The notes: generated by a model from the sequence alone, not told the origin. A stretch of 64,000 nt of DNA from Pedobacter sp. PF22-3 (GCF_026239555.1 NZ_JAPIVP010000003.1:186001-250000); one strand, 5' to 3'; positions 27,232 to 37,964 are shown, numbered from the stretch's first letter. Translations and numbers: made by a program.

Positions 27232-30200
27232 ATGAGAAAAAAAAATCTGAAGGAATTTTCACCTTTAAAATTCTTTAAAATTAAAGCATTGGCTTTTCTA
27301 ATTATCCTATCTATTAGTTTACCCGTAACCGCCTCTTCCTTTTCTGCATTGGCAGAGAAAATGAAACTGGCGCGCGAGATTGTGGTAACTGGTACTGTTA
27401 CAAGTGAAAACGGAGTGCCATTTCCGGGAGTAGCGGTTAAGATCAAGGGGACTGAAAAAGCAGTTCAAACCGATGGGAAAGGTAAATTTAGTATTAGTGT
27501 GGCAGCCACAACCGACGTACTTGTTTTCTCTTACGTGGGCTACAACAGTCAGGAGCAAACCGTTGGCGATAGAACAACCATTAATGTTCAGCTTAGCCCT
27601 GATACCAAAACACTGAACGAGTTAGTGGTGGTTGGTTACGGCACCCAGAAGAAAGCCACGCTTACCGGATCCATATCGCAGGTAAAAGGAGCCGACTTAG
27701 TAAAGAGTCCGCAACCAAATTTATCCAATTCATTAGCTGGTCGTTTTTCTGGCGTAGTCATCAACAACAGAGGTGGTGAGCCTGGTTATGATGGTTCAAA
27801 TATCACGATCAGGGGTTTGGCTACTACGGGGAGCAATAACGTTTTAATCGTTGTAGATGGAATTCCCGGGCAAATTGGTGGACTGGAACGTTTAGATCCA
27901 AATGATATTGAAAGCGTTTCTGTATTAAAAGATGCCTCTGCAGCCATTTATGGTAACAGAGCAGCCAACGGGGTAATTTTAGTAACTACAAAAAAAGGCA
28001 AAACAGGTAAACCAACTATCAATTATAGTTTTAACCAGGGTTTTAGCTCGCCAACAAGATTGCCTAAAATGGCAGATGCGGCAACCTATGCACAGATCAT
28101 GAACGAAATCAATTTCGATTCTAACCCTTCAGGCGGACTTAATCAGTCTTACACTGCAGATCAGATCGAAAAATTCCGTAATGGTTCCGATCCCTTGTTA
28201 TATCCGAATACGGATTGGATCGATCAAACATTAGAAAAAACAGCTTTACAGAGTCAGCATAGCCTTTCTATCAATGGGGGTGGCCAGGATGTGAAGTATT
28301 ACATGTCGTTAGGAACCGTTTCTCAGGATGGCTTGTATAAAAATGGCGCGACCAAATTCAACCAGTACAATTTCCGTACAAATGTAGATGCAAACGTTTC
28401 CAAATACCTTAAAGTTGGTTTATCGGTATCTGGTAGACAAGAAAATCGTGTGTATCCTCAGGTAGCTGCTGGCGATATTTTTAGGTCTATTTACAGGGCA
28501 AAACCAATTGTAGCTGCATATTATCCAAACGGTTTACCTACAACTGGTATAGAAAATTCAAACCCTGCTGTACAGGTTACCGATATCGGTGGAACCAGTA
28601 AATCGCCGACACAGGTTTTAAATGGTATTTTAAGAGCTACTTTTATTGTTCCTGGCGTAGAAGGCCTTTCTGTTGATGGTTTCTTCTCGGCTGATAAATC
28701 CAACGTATTTACCAAAAGCTTCAATAAACCTTATCTGTTATACCAATACGATCCTACGTCTAAAACTTATAACAGTGTAATTACAGGTGGCAATAACCAA
28801 AGAGCTACCCTGATTGAGAGCCATAAAAATGAGTCGTTGCTTACTTCGAATATCAAGTTGAATTATGCACGTCGTTTCAATCTGCACGATATCAATGCAT
28901 TTGTGGGGTATGAGCAAAGCGAAAACCACTTAGAATATTTTGATGCACAACGTTTTAACTTTTTGTCTACCAATTTGCCCGAACTTTCGCAAGGTGGTGC
29001 TGCGGCTACCGATTATCTAAACTCAGGATACAGCTCAAACTATAACCGTAAAAGTGTAATTAGTCGTTTAGCTTATAGTTATGATGATAAATATCTCTTT
29101 GAAGGACAGTTACGTATTGATGGTTCGTCTATATTCCCGGAGGGTAAGCGATATGGCTATTTTCCTTCTGCATCTGTGGGATGGGTGATGTCAAAAGAAA
29201 AATGGTTCAGCGATAATGTTAAATTTGTCGATAATTTAAAAATCAGGGCCTCATACGGTGCATTGGGTAACGATAATGTAAAAGGTTTCCAGTATTTTGA
29301 TAATTATGTATTGGTTGGAAATGGATTTGTAGCTCAAAGTCCGGGCGCCACATCATCAACCATACAACCAGGCGTTAACCTGGTTAAACTGGCAAATCCA
29401 AACATTACCTGGGAGGTAGCTAAAAAGCTTGATATTGGTATTAATGCCACGGTGTTTAAAAACTTTAGTATTGAGGCCATTTATTTCCAGCAAAAAAGAT
29501 CTGATATCTTAACCACACGTAATGCATCAGTACCAGGTTCTTCAGGTATTGTAAATCCATTTAATGATAACAGCGCGAACTATACGCCGTTAGTACCTTC
29601 AGAAAATATCGGTAAAGTGAATAACGAAGGTTTCGAAGCTACTTTAGGTTATAACCACAACGGCGAAAACTTTAAATGGAATGCATCGGGCAACATCACT
29701 TATGCTAAAAGTAAAGTAATCTTTATTGATGAAGCCAGTGGTACGCTAGATTATCAGCGCCAAACGGGAGGGCCTCTAAATACTAACCTGCTTTACAATG
29801 CCATAGGTATATTTAGAACGCAACAGGAATTAGATGCTTATCCGCATGTTAGCGGTGCTAAAGTTGGTGATCTCAAATACCTTGATTACAATAATGATGG
29901 AGTAATAAATGCCGATGACCAGACCAGAACGCCATATAGCAACATCCCTCAGATTACTTACGGATTTACGCTTGGTGCCTCTTACAAAAATTTTGATGTA
30001 TCAATCTTATTGGCTGGACAAGCACAGGTAAGCCAGTATGTTCTACCAGAATCGGGTAGTGTAGGTAACTTTTACAGCAGTTGGGCCGATAACAGGTTTA
30101 GTGCAGCGAACCCGAACGGAACTTATCCGAGGGTAACCGACCGTTCCTCTAACGCCATTAGCGGTGGACAGTTTAATAATACTTTTTGGTTAAATGATGC

Positions 30201-30417
30201 CTCATTTTTAAGGCTTAAAAACGTAGAGCTTGCCTATAACATCAAAGCCAGTTTCTTAGATCGCATTAATATTTCAGGAGTAAGGGTTTATGCCAGTGCC
30301 TTTAACTTATTCACCATTTCTAAAGTGAAAGATTACGATCCGGAAGGAACCAGCGGTAGCGGACAGTTTTACCCGCAACAACGCATTATTAACCTGGGCG
30401 CCAATATTAAATTTTAA
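27232..30417 (+). CDS. SusC/RagA-type TonB-dependent outer-membrane transporter
   Basis: The protein is about 1061 residues from ATG 27232 (a GTG lies at 27220). A signal segment (AFLIILSISLPVTA) precedes a carboxypeptidase-D regulatory-like beta-sandwich (~50-130). The plug domain contains the SusC hallmark VLKDASAAIYGNRAANGVI, and a long beta-barrel ends in an aromatic-containing C-terminus (NLGANIKF). It imports oligosaccharides with its lipoprotein partner SusD, whose gene starts 5 nt after the stop. Regulation by the upstream hybrid sensor is expected. Confidence 0.97.
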   Translation: MRKKNLKEFSPLKFFKIKALAFLIILSISLPVTASSFSALAEKMKLAREIVVTGTVTSENGVPFPGVAVKIKGTEKAVQTDGKGKFSISVAATTDVLVFSYVGYNSQEQTVGDRTTINVQLSPDTKTLNELVVVGYGTQKKATLTGSISQVKGADLVKSPQPNLSNSLAGRFSGVVINNRGGEPGYDGSNITIRGLATTGSNNVLIVVDGIPGQIGGLERLDPNDIESVSVLKDASAAIYGNRAANGVILVTTKKGKTGKPTINYSFNQGFSSPTRLPKMADAATYAQIMNEINFDSNPSGGLNQSYTADQIEKFRNGSDPLLYPNTDWIDQTLEKTALQSQHSLSINGGGQDVKYYMSLGTVSQDGLYKNGATKFNQYNFRTNVDANVSKYLKVGLSVSGRQENRVYPQVAAGDIFRSIYRAKPIVAAYYPNGLPTTGIENSNPAVQVTDIGGTSKSPTQVLNGILRATFIVPGVEGLSVDGFFSADKSNVFTKSFNKPYLLYQYDPTSKTYNSVITGGNNQRATLIESHKNESLLTSNIKLNYARRFNLHDINAFVGYEQSENHLEYFDAQRFNFLSTNLPELSQGGAAATDYLNSGYSSNYNRKSVISRLAYSYDDKYLFEGQLRIDGSSIFPEGKRYGYFPSASVGWVMSKEKWFSDNVKFVDNLKIRASYGALGNDNVKGFQYFDNYVLVGNGFVAQSPGATSSTIQPGVNLVKLANPNITWEVAKKLDIGINATVFKNFSIEAIYFQQKRSDILTTRNASVPGSSGIVNPFNDNSANYTPLVPSENIGKVNNEGFEATLGYNHNGENFKWNASGNITYAKSKVIFIDEASGTLDYQRQTGGPLNTNLLYNAIGIFRTQQELDAYPHVSGAKVGDLKYLDYNNDGVINADDQTRTPYSNIPQITYGFTLGASYKNFDVSILLAGQAQVSQYVLPESGSVGNFYSSWADNRFSAANPNGTYPRVTDRSSNAISGGQFNNTFWLNDASFLRLKNVELAYNIKASFLDRINISGVRVYASAFNLFTISKVKDYDPEGTSGSGQFYPQQRIINLGANIKF

Positions 30418-30422
30418 ACATC

Positions 30423-32123
30423 ATGAAAATCAAATCAATATATATAACACTTTTAGGCCTATCCCTTATTTCAGGGAGTATGGTGGGCTGTAAAAAAGAA
30501 ATTTTAAACGTAGAACCAACCGATATTCTTTTGCCTGCTACCATCGAAAGTGATACAACAGCATTAGAGGCTTATATAACCAACCGATACCTGGGTACAC
30601 GCTTGCAGGATAAGGAAGGTGACGGATCTGTGCCAGGTTTTGGTAGAGGTTTTGAGTATAGCATGTGGAGTTCTTTTACCGATGAATCTGTTTATAATAA
30701 TGATGATGCCACCTGGTTGATCCAGAGAGGACAGTTGGCACCTGAAAATTTAGGAAGTGCAGGTGTATATTGGGGTAGGAGTTATCGCGGTATTAGAGAA
30801 TGTAATTATGCACTATCAGTACTGTCAAAAATTGCAATGAGTGCAACACATAAAAAACAGTTGGTAGCCGAAATTAAATTTATCAGGGCTTTTCGTTATC
30901 AGGATTTAATCAGAAACTATGGTCGTGTTGTTTTGATGGGCGATAAGATAACCGAACTTTCGGATAATCTACAAGATCCGGCATTATTTGAACGTGCCTC
31001 AATTAAAGATTGTATAGATTATGTGGCCGCTCAGCTAGATCAGGCTGCTGCAGATTTACCTTTGGATAATAGTAGTGGCTGGTTAACTGGTAGAGCTACC
31101 AAAGGCGCTGCATTAGCACTTAAATCGCGTTTGCTGTTGTATGCGGCAAGCCCGTTATATAATGCAGGTACCTGGCAGGCAGCTGTTACCGCAGCACAAG
31201 CCGTTATTTCTTTAAATAAGTATGGAATATATACCGGTGGATACGCCAACTTGTTTTTAACCGACCAAAGCAATGAAGTTATTTTTGCAAGGTTGTTTAC
31301 CAAAAATGCCAACCACACCCATTTAGAAATTGCAAACGGACCAAACGGATATGGCGGTTGGGGCGGAAATTTACCGATGCAGAACCTGGTAGACGATTAT
31401 GAAATGGCCAACGGTAAACCGATTACCGATCCTACTTCTGGTTATGATAGCAATGAGCCTTACAAAGGCCGCGACCCACGCTTTGCCGCAACCATTTTAT
31501 ACAATGGCGCCGCATACCGCGAGCGTAATATAGAAACCTTTGTTCCCGGAGGAAAAGACAGTAAAGATGGAATTGATAACTGGAATACCAGTAAAACCGG
31601 CTATTACCTTAAAAAATATATGAATGATGCCTATCCATTGCAAAACCCTTGGGGCAATGCAGGTTTCCAGCCATGGATATATTTTAGATATGCAGAAATT
31701 TTGCTTAACTATGCTGAAGCAGCCAACGAAGCTTATGGACCTGACGCTGTTCCATCCGGATCTTCAATGTCGGCCAGACAAGCCATCAATATGGTAAGAG
31801 CAAGGCCAGGGGTTAATATGCCTGAATTAGCTGTTGGACTTACGCAGACACAAATGCGTGATGCCGTTCGTTACGAACGTAGGGTAGAACTTGCTTTCGA
31901 AGAACATCGTTTTTATGATGTGAGAAGATGGAAAATTGCAGATGTAACCGAAAACAAACCTGCTGGCGGAATGATTATTACCAAAACCGGTACCGGTTTT
32001 ACTTATACGCCTAAAGTTGCTTTGGATGGTCGTAAGTTTGAAACCAAACACTATTGGTTACCTATCCCTAGGGCCGAAATTTTGGCATCAGGTGGTAAAC
32101 TACAGCAAAACCCTGGTTATTAA
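30423..32123 (+). CDS. SusD/RagB family outer-membrane lipoprotein
   Basis: A 566-residue lipoprotein with a signal peptide ending in the lipobox SMVGC (Cys near residue 22). It has the TPR-like helices and Trp-rich surface of SusD glycan-binding proteins, with the C-terminal conserved segment RRVELAFEEHRFYDVRRW. It acts as the lid of the SusC transporter and binds glycan at the cell surface. It is 22 nt ahead of the GH30 gene, in one operon. Confidence 0.97.
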   Translation: MKIKSIYITLLGLSLISGSMVGCKKEILNVEPTDILLPATIESDTTALEAYITNRYLGTRLQDKEGDGSVPGFGRGFEYSMWSSFTDESVYNNDDATWLIQRGQLAPENLGSAGVYWGRSYRGIRECNYALSVLSKIAMSATHKKQLVAEIKFIRAFRYQDLIRNYGRVVLMGDKITELSDNLQDPALFERASIKDCIDYVAAQLDQAAADLPLDNSSGWLTGRATKGAALALKSRLLLYAASPLYNAGTWQAAVTAAQAVISLNKYGIYTGGYANLFLTDQSNEVIFARLFTKNANHTHLEIANGPNGYGGWGGNLPMQNLVDDYEMANGKPITDPTSGYDSNEPYKGRDPRFAATILYNGAAYRERNIETFVPGGKDSKDGIDNWNTSKTGYYLKKYMNDAYPLQNPWGNAGFQPWIYFRYAEILLNYAEAANEAYGPDAVPSGSSMSARQAINMVRARPGVNMPELAVGLTQTQMRDAVRYERRVELAFEEHRFYDVRRWKIADVTENKPAGGMIITKTGTGFTYTPKVALDGRKFETKHYWLPIPRAEILASGGKLQQNPGY

Positions 32124-32145
32124 TAAATAGAAATTAATTGTTTGC

Positions 32146-33669
32146 ATGTTAAAGTCATCCTCACATCTTAACCGTTTTTTTATCTGTCTGGCATTGTTTT
32201 TATATGCCGGAACAGCGCTTGCACAAGAAACTGTTTTAAAAGTAGAAATAGATCCCGCTATCACATTTCAAACCATCGAAGGATTTGGTGCTTCTGATGC
32301 ATGGACTTGTCAGTTTGCAGGCTTATGGCCGGCAGAAAAAAAGGATAAGATGGCCGATTTGCTTTTTAGCACCCAAACTACTAAAGCGGGGCAACCCCTG
32401 GGTATTGGGCTTAACATGTGGCGTTTTAGTATTGGTGGTGGCAGTGCCGCCCAAGGTAAGGCAAGCGATATTGGCGACGAATGGCGTCGTCAATACGCTT
32501 TTTTGCAGCCAGATGGTACTTATGACTGGAACGCAATGCCCGGACAAATCTGGTTTTTAAAAGCAGCCAAAAACCGTGGCGTAAAACAGTTTATTGGGTT
32601 TGTGAATAGTCCGCATGTACTATTTACCAAAAATGGAAAAGCTTACTCTACAGATGGAAATTGTAACCTGAATTTTGACAAACTTCCTCAATTTGCCGAT
32701 TACCTGGCTACAACCATTAAAGGCATAAAAAAGACAACTGGAATTGAATTAAATTACCTTAGCCCTGCAAACGAGCCCCAGTGGAAATGGAATGAGCACA
32801 ACCAGGAAGGCTGTCCATATAACAATGCCGAACTTGCTCAGCTTTACAGGGGTGTTAATGCTGCTTTGGTTAAAAACCAGGTTAAAACCAAAATACAGAT
32901 CGGTGAGGCTGGTCAGCTAGATTATTTATACGATAATGGCAACAGTGCAAAGGGAAATCAGGTACATCAGTTCTTTAATCCTTCTTCGCCCAATTATGTA
33001 GGCAACCTTGCTAATATAGATCAATCTATTTCTGGACATAGTTATTTTACCACCAGCCCAGAAGAAAAATTTATTGCTGTTCGTAAAAAAACAGCCGAAG
33101 CAGTAGCGCAAATAAAAGGTTTAAGATATTGGATGTCTGAATATTGTGTACTTGGTGATGAGGTGCTTAAAGGCGAGAAACGCGATTTAGGCATGGTAAC
33201 AGCTCTTTTTATTGCGAGGTTGATCCATCATGACCTGGTTATATCCAACGCTACCTCATGGCAGTGGTGGTTGGCCGTATCAGCCGGCGATTATAAGGAT
33301 GGTTTAGTTTATATCGATAAAAATAAAACAGATGGTCAGGTTTATGATAGCAAGCTGTTGTGGGCATTAGGTAATTATAGCCGTTTTGTTACCCCTGGTA
33401 GTAAACGCCTTCAGGTTAAAACTATGGGGACAGATTTACCTCAGGTAGATGTATCATCTTATCTGCAAAATAATAAGCTTATAACCGTATTGGTTAATCC
33501 TACAGAAAAAGATCTTGATCTGAACATGGAGGTAAAAGGAAATAAACAAAGTTTTGTACAAACCTACGTTACTTCAGATCAATACAATTTATCGCCGTAC
33601 AAACAATATCAGGATACCAAACATGTGCGTATTCCTGCTAAATCTGTTACCACCGTAATCAGTAATTAA
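32146..33669 (+). CDS. GH30 family glycoside hydrolase
   Basis: The 507-residue secreted enzyme has a signal peptide (FICLALFLYAGTALAQ). A (beta/alpha)8 barrel opens with TIEGFGASDAWTC, typical of GH30. The acid/base is Glu210 in SPANEPQW and the nucleophile Glu332 in YWMSEYCVLG. A C-terminal beta domain with a VLVNPTEKDL-like strand completes the family layout. GH30 members act on beta-1,6-galactan, beta-1,6-glucan, xylan and glucosylceramide. With GH35 next door a beta-galactan substrate is plausible, but the subfamily was not determined. Confidence 0.9.
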   Translation: MLKSSSHLNRFFICLALFLYAGTALAQETVLKVEIDPAITFQTIEGFGASDAWTCQFAGLWPAEKKDKMADLLFSTQTTKAGQPLGIGLNMWRFSIGGGSAAQGKASDIGDEWRRQYAFLQPDGTYDWNAMPGQIWFLKAAKNRGVKQFIGFVNSPHVLFTKNGKAYSTDGNCNLNFDKLPQFADYLATTIKGIKKTTGIELNYLSPANEPQWKWNEHNQEGCPYNNAELAQLYRGVNAALVKNQVKTKIQIGEAGQLDYLYDNGNSAKGNQVHQFFNPSSPNYVGNLANIDQSISGHSYFTTSPEEKFIAVRKKTAEAVAQIKGLRYWMSEYCVLGDEVLKGEKRDLGMVTALFIARLIHHDLVISNATSWQWWLAVSAGDYKDGLVYIDKNKTDGQVYDSKLLWALGNYSRFVTPGSKRLQVKTMGTDLPQVDVSSYLQNNKLITVLVNPTEKDLDLNMEVKGNKQSFVQTYVTSDQYNLSPYKQYQDTKHVRIPAKSVTTVISN

Positions 33670-33800
33670 ATCTGATTAATTTGAAATGATAACGTTCCTC
33701 ATTTTTTAAACCCATAACATTTGGTTTGTGCTGCAAAGCATTTTATAAGATGATATGGAAAAACTATGCTTTTGATTTTTTAAATAATAATACCTCTTTA

Positions 33801-35636
33801 ATGAAACCTACCTTAAAACACATACTAATTAAAGTAATTTTAATTACTTGTTTTGCCAGCTTTGGTGCATTCGCACAAGTTAAGCATACTTTTAAACTGG
33901 CAGACTCTGTTTTTCTGCTCGATAATAAACCCTTTCAGATCATTTCGGGCGAAATGCATTATCCGCGCATACCAAGAGAGGCCTGGCGCGATAGAATGAA
34001 AATGGCTAAAGCGATGGGTTTAAATACCATCGGTACTTATGTGTTTTGGAACGTGCATGAGCCGCAGAAAGATCAGTTCGATTTTTCTGGTAATAATGAC
34101 ATTGCTGAATTTGTACGCATTGCAAAAGAAGAAGGTTTATGGGTATTGCTTCGCCCTAGTCCATATGTGTGTGCAGAATGGGAATTTGGCGGCTATCCAT
34201 TTTGGTTGCAGAACATTAAAGGTTTACAGGTAAGAAGTAAAGAAGCACAATATTTAAAAGAGTATAAAGAATATATTACAGAGATTGGTAAACGTTTAGC
34301 GCCATTGCAGATTAACCATGGTGGCAACATTTTAATGGTGCAGGTAGAAAACGAATATGGTTCTTATGGAAACGACAAAGAATACCTGAAAATTAATGAA
34401 CAGCTGTTTAAAGATGCCGGTTTTGATGGTGTACTTTCTACCTGCGATCCGGTTGCCGCATTAGAAGGCGGGCATTTGGCGGGTTTGCTTCCAGGCGTTA
34501 ACGGGATCGATAATCCAACTCAGATCAGAGCACTGATTAACAAATATAACAATGGCAAAGGCCCTTACTTTGTGCCAGAATGGTATCCGGCATGGTTCGA
34601 TTGGTGGGGCACTAAACACCATGAAGTAGATCCAAAAACATACGCCAACAAACTGGATACCGCACTTAAAGGTGGCATTTCCATCAACATGTATATGTTT
34701 CATGGCGGTACAACCCGGGGTTTTATGAATGGAGCAAACTACAACGATTCTACTGCTTACGAACCACAGATTAGCAGTTATGACTATGATGCACCTTTAG
34801 ATGAAGCGGGTAATGCAACACCAAAATTTATGCTTTTCCGCGAAGTGATTAAAAAGAATTTGGCAGCGAACCAGGTACTTCCTGATGTACCTGCTGCTAA
34901 ACCTGCTGCGACGTTGCCTGCCATTACATTTAATAAATCTACCGACATCTTTAGCCTGATCGGTAAACCAAAATTAAGCGAACGACCATTAACTTTCGAG
35001 GCCCTTAACCAACCCTATGGTTTTGTGTTATACAGCAGCACCATAAAAGGTGGACGTAAAGGCGTAATTAAAATTAACGAGCTGCGTGATTACGGATTAG
35101 TATACATCAACAAAAAACTGGTTGGCGTTTTAGACAGGAGGCTTTACCAGGATAGTTTAGTGCTTAATCTGCCTGCCGGCACTGTACAACTGGATATTTT
35201 GGTAGAAAACCTGGGGAGGATCAATTTTGGGCCTTATCTGCTTAAAAACAATAAAGGGATTACTAAAAATGTAACTTTTAATGGTCAGGAAATTAAATCG
35301 TGGAAAATGTATCCTTTACCATTTGATAAAGTAGATACCCAAAAAATACAAGCTAAAGTAAACAGCCAATCTGCCGCGGTACTTAAATCGGGTTTCTTTA
35401 ATTTAACAAAAGTTGCCGATACGTATTTAGATATGCGCCAATGGGGCAAAGGACTGGTTTGGGTTAACGGACATAATTTAGGTAAATATTGGGGCATTGG
35501 ACCACAGCAAACCATCTATCTGCCAGCAGAATGGCTTAAAAAAGGAAAGAATGAAATTGTAGTTTTTGAATTGCTTAAACCAAAGCAAAATACATTAACC
35601 AGTCTGGATAAGCCTATTTTAAATGAATTAAAATAA
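33801..35636 (+). CDS. GH35 family beta-galactosidase
   Basis: About 611 residues from ATG 33801. The longer frame from 33726 adds 25 residues before a normal signal peptide (LITCFASFGAFAQ). Catalytic residues are Glu185 (QVENEYGSYG, acid/base) and Glu260 (VPEWYPAWF, nucleophile). The GEMHYPRIPREAWRDRM motif is diagnostic of GH35. A C-terminal jelly-roll with GKGLVWVNGHNLGKYW follows the barrel. It would remove terminal beta-galactose from oligosaccharides. It lies in the SusCD operon, 131 nt after GH30. Confidence 0.95.
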   Translation: MKPTLKHILIKVILITCFASFGAFAQVKHTFKLADSVFLLDNKPFQIISGEMHYPRIPREAWRDRMKMAKAMGLNTIGTYVFWNVHEPQKDQFDFSGNNDIAEFVRIAKEEGLWVLLRPSPYVCAEWEFGGYPFWLQNIKGLQVRSKEAQYLKEYKEYITEIGKRLAPLQINHGGNILMVQVENEYGSYGNDKEYLKINEQLFKDAGFDGVLSTCDPVAALEGGHLAGLLPGVNGIDNPTQIRALINKYNNGKGPYFVPEWYPAWFDWWGTKHHEVDPKTYANKLDTALKGGISINMYMFHGGTTRGFMNGANYNDSTAYEPQISSYDYDAPLDEAGNATPKFMLFREVIKKNLAANQVLPDVPAAKPAATLPAITFNKSTDIFSLIGKPKLSERPLTFEALNQPYGFVLYSSTIKGGRKGVIKINELRDYGLVYINKKLVGVLDRRLYQDSLVLNLPAGTVQLDILVENLGRINFGPYLLKNNKGITKNVTFNGQEIKSWKMYPLPFDKVDTQKIQAKVNSQSAAVLKSGFFNLTKVADTYLDMRQWGKGLVWVNGHNLGKYWGIGPQQTIYLPAEWLKKGKNEIVVFELLKPKQNTLTSLDKPILNELK

Positions 35637-35697
35637 TAGTATTTCGATTTTCTTCTTAAATTAACGCCTCACTAACCAAGTATTAATTACAAAACCT

Positions 35698-36729
35698 ATG
35701 AAAATTAAAACGTCAGTTGTAACGATGGCCGTTATGTTAAGCACATGCTTAATCGGCTGTAAAAAACAAGAGTTAGTTACAGAAACCCCAAAGACTGAAA
35801 AAGCAAGTGTAGAATCGGTAGGTGCCGCAGGTATTGCAGGGGTAAACTGGGCTGATGGCCGTGACAATTTTGTTGATGGCTGGGTTATCCCGTCAGGATT
35901 AACCGCTGGTGATAATTATACCACCGTATCAGCAAAGGCAAATGCCATTCTAACGGGGTTTCAAACGAATATGCCTGGCGTAAATACAGTTAGATTACCC
36001 ATTAATCCTCCTAGTGTAGCAGAAGCATGGTGGGGTGCTTATACTGGCGCAATAGATCGCGCATTGAGCAAAAATATGAAAGTAATTCTTGCTTGTTGGG
36101 AAAGCGCGTCTTCCCACAATGGTACGATAGATAATACCACGCAGTTTTGGGACATGTGGCAAACCGTAGTGGATAAATATGGTAACAATGCCAATGTGTA
36201 TTTCGAACCTATGAATGAGCCATACAGTTATTCGCTTACTCAACTAACAGCTATTTATGCCGAATGGTTATCCCGATATCCTAACGTAAGCAAGGGGAGG
36301 ATTCTATTAGGCGGTACCGGCTATTCGGAAAATGTAACAGGTGTTGGTGCCGATAGCCGTTTTTCGGGTTGTTCGCTGTCCTTGCATAACTATGCTTTTT
36401 GGGCTACCCGATCTCAATCTGCATGGGAGAGCGATTGGAGAAACCGTTTTGGCAATTACGCAAGTCGTACTGTTGTTACGGAGTACGGCGCCGCCATGAC
36501 CACAGGCAAAAATTACACAGGTTCCGTTGGAAGTGACAATGAGATTGCCTACATAGTTGGTTCTACCAATGTATTTAGAAATGATAAAGTTGCCAGCGTA
36601 TACTGGCCTGGGCTTAGGGACAACGACAGTTACAGTATCCAGAACCGCGGCGGAAGTGGCAATAATATTACTTTAACCACCACCAATACATCAGGCTTAA
36701 GCCGTATCAGGTATGGATGGGGTTTATAA
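35698..36729 (+). CDS. GH5-like lipoprotein glycoside hydrolase
   Basis: This 343-residue protein has a lipobox (STCLIGC, Cys near residue 21) and so is probably anchored in the outer membrane. A GH5-type barrel is shown by VNTVRLPI, the acid/base Glu174 in FEPMNEPYSY and the nucleophile Glu262 in VVTEYGAAM. The C-terminus ends with a short strand rather than a binding module. As a surface endo-enzyme it may cut the polymer before import by SusCD. The preferred linkage is not evident from sequence. Confidence 0.88.
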   Translation: MKIKTSVVTMAVMLSTCLIGCKKQELVTETPKTEKASVESVGAAGIAGVNWADGRDNFVDGWVIPSGLTAGDNYTTVSAKANAILTGFQTNMPGVNTVRLPINPPSVAEAWWGAYTGAIDRALSKNMKVILACWESASSHNGTIDNTTQFWDMWQTVVDKYGNNANVYFEPMNEPYSYSLTQLTAIYAEWLSRYPNVSKGRILLGGTGYSENVTGVGADSRFSGCSLSLHNYAFWATRSQSAWESDWRNRFGNYASRTVVTEYGAAMTTGKNYTGSVGSDNEIAYIVGSTNVFRNDKVASVYWPGLRDNDSYSIQNRGGSGNNITLTTTNTSGLSRIRYGWGL

Positions 36730-36855
36730 TATGATTTTAATTGGAAAAAAAGCCTTCTCCTAATTATATGCGCTATTGTTTTGGTCAGAAATATTGCGCA
36801 AACGTTTGGAGTATGCCAGAATGTGCTTTATAAGCAACCTGGCATACTATTATTT

Positions 36856-37476
36856 TTATGTAAGTGCTTTTTTCCTGATTCTGCTCAATGTTTCTAACCT
36901 CATACCTACAAATGAAGCCACATACTTTAAAGGCACACGGTTGATGAGGTGCGGATAGTTAACTAAAAACCTTTGGTAACGTTTTAATGCGGTAGGGAGC
37001 CTGCAGATAAAAGCCCTTTCAGATGCCCCCTGGAAATAAGTTTCGGTCATTTTTCTGCCGATATAATTTGCTATAGCAAAATTTTCGTAAAGAAATTTTG
37101 TCATCTCATGTGGAATGGCGATCGCAAATACGGGATCTATCGTTTCAACATATTCGTCAGAGCTTTCATTCTCCCATAAATTTCTGATGGTTCCTGCCAA
37201 TTCATTTTCTGCAGAAATCCAGGTGGTAATTTTTTTATTTCCCATTTTGAGGTAGCCGTGTACTGCGCCTTCTAAAATCAGAAAAATGTAACGGTTACGT
37301 TTTAATGGCGAGGCAATATGTTTGTTTTTGGCAAAATGCACAGGAAATGTGTCGCGGTTAATAATGTCTTCCATTTCTGGAGTAAGTGCATGGTAAGCCC
37401 TAAAGACCGAAATAAGTGGCGAGAAACCACCAAGTGTAGCCCATTTATCTTCACCATAAATGTTTTCAATATTCAT
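36856..37476 (-). CDS. Crp/Fnr family transcriptional regulator
   Basis: The 206-residue protein has a cyclic-nucleotide-binding-like beta-roll (residues ~30-115, with RNRYIFLILEGAVHGYL) and a C-terminal winged helix (NRVPLKYVASFVGMRLETLSRIRKK). The phosphate-binding residues typical of true Crp are not evident, as in many Bacteroidota members that sense something else or nothing. It is convergent with the PUL operon and lies just outside the tRNA-Lys integration site. Its regulon cannot be inferred. Confidence 0.88.
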   Translation of the reverse strand: MNIENIYGEDKWATLGGFSPLISVFRAYHALTPEMEDIINRDTFPVHFAKNKHIASPLKRNRYIFLILEGAVHGYLKMGNKKITTWISAENELAGTIRNLWENESSDEYVETIDPVFAIAIPHEMTKFLYENFAIANYIGRKMTETYFQGASERAFICRLPTALKRYQRFLVNYPHLINRVPLKYVASFVGMRLETLSRIRKKALT

Positions 37477-37868
37477 TAGAGAAAAGCGAGTTTGTATTAA
37501 AAAGTGAAAATAAGTATGAAAATAAAAAAAACAATAATTTATTTACACCCAATAGGAATGTTAATTGCCGGCCGTTACAAATCCATAAAAATACATCATG
37601 CATGTAGGGGAGATGGCTTCGCTTTTAAGCTGTTTTACCAGTTAATTATGTTTTATGTTAAGGAGAAATATTTTCTTACCTCAGGTTGATTGATTTTGTA
37701 ATTAAGTTGCCTGATAAATATTTTTTTTTGTTCTTGTTTAATTAGATGATTTATAAATATTTAACCCCATTTTGTGAAGTTCATGTTAACTTTTTATTAA
37801 ATATTTTTAATTTACCTTTTGCAAGATTGAATTTAATTCCTAACTTCGCAGCCTCGAAAGGGAGAAAT
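37477..37868. other. Gene-free stretch before tRNA-Lys
   Basis: An A+T-rich gap. The small frames here (61 residues at 37504, 80 residues at 37746) have no family features, and the second reads through the tRNA. It probably holds promoters for the Crp/Fnr gene and the tRNA. Confidence 0.5.
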
Positions 37869-37941
37869 GATTCCGTAGCTCAGCTGGTAGAGCATTACAC
37901 TTTTAATGTAGTGGTCCTGGGTTCGAATCCCAGCGGGATCA
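37869..37941 (+). tRNA. tRNA-Lys (anticodon TTT)
   Basis: A cloverleaf of 73 nt: acceptor GATTCCG pairs with CGGGATC (one U-G), D-arm GCTCAGCTGGTAGAGC, anticodon loop CTTTTAA with TTT, and T-arm CTGGGTTCGAATCCCAG, discriminator A. CCA is not encoded. Its 3' end faces the integrase gene 250 bp away and is the likely attachment site of the mobile element. Confidence 0.97.
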
Positions 37942-37964
37942 CACCAAAGACTATCAAAATGTAT

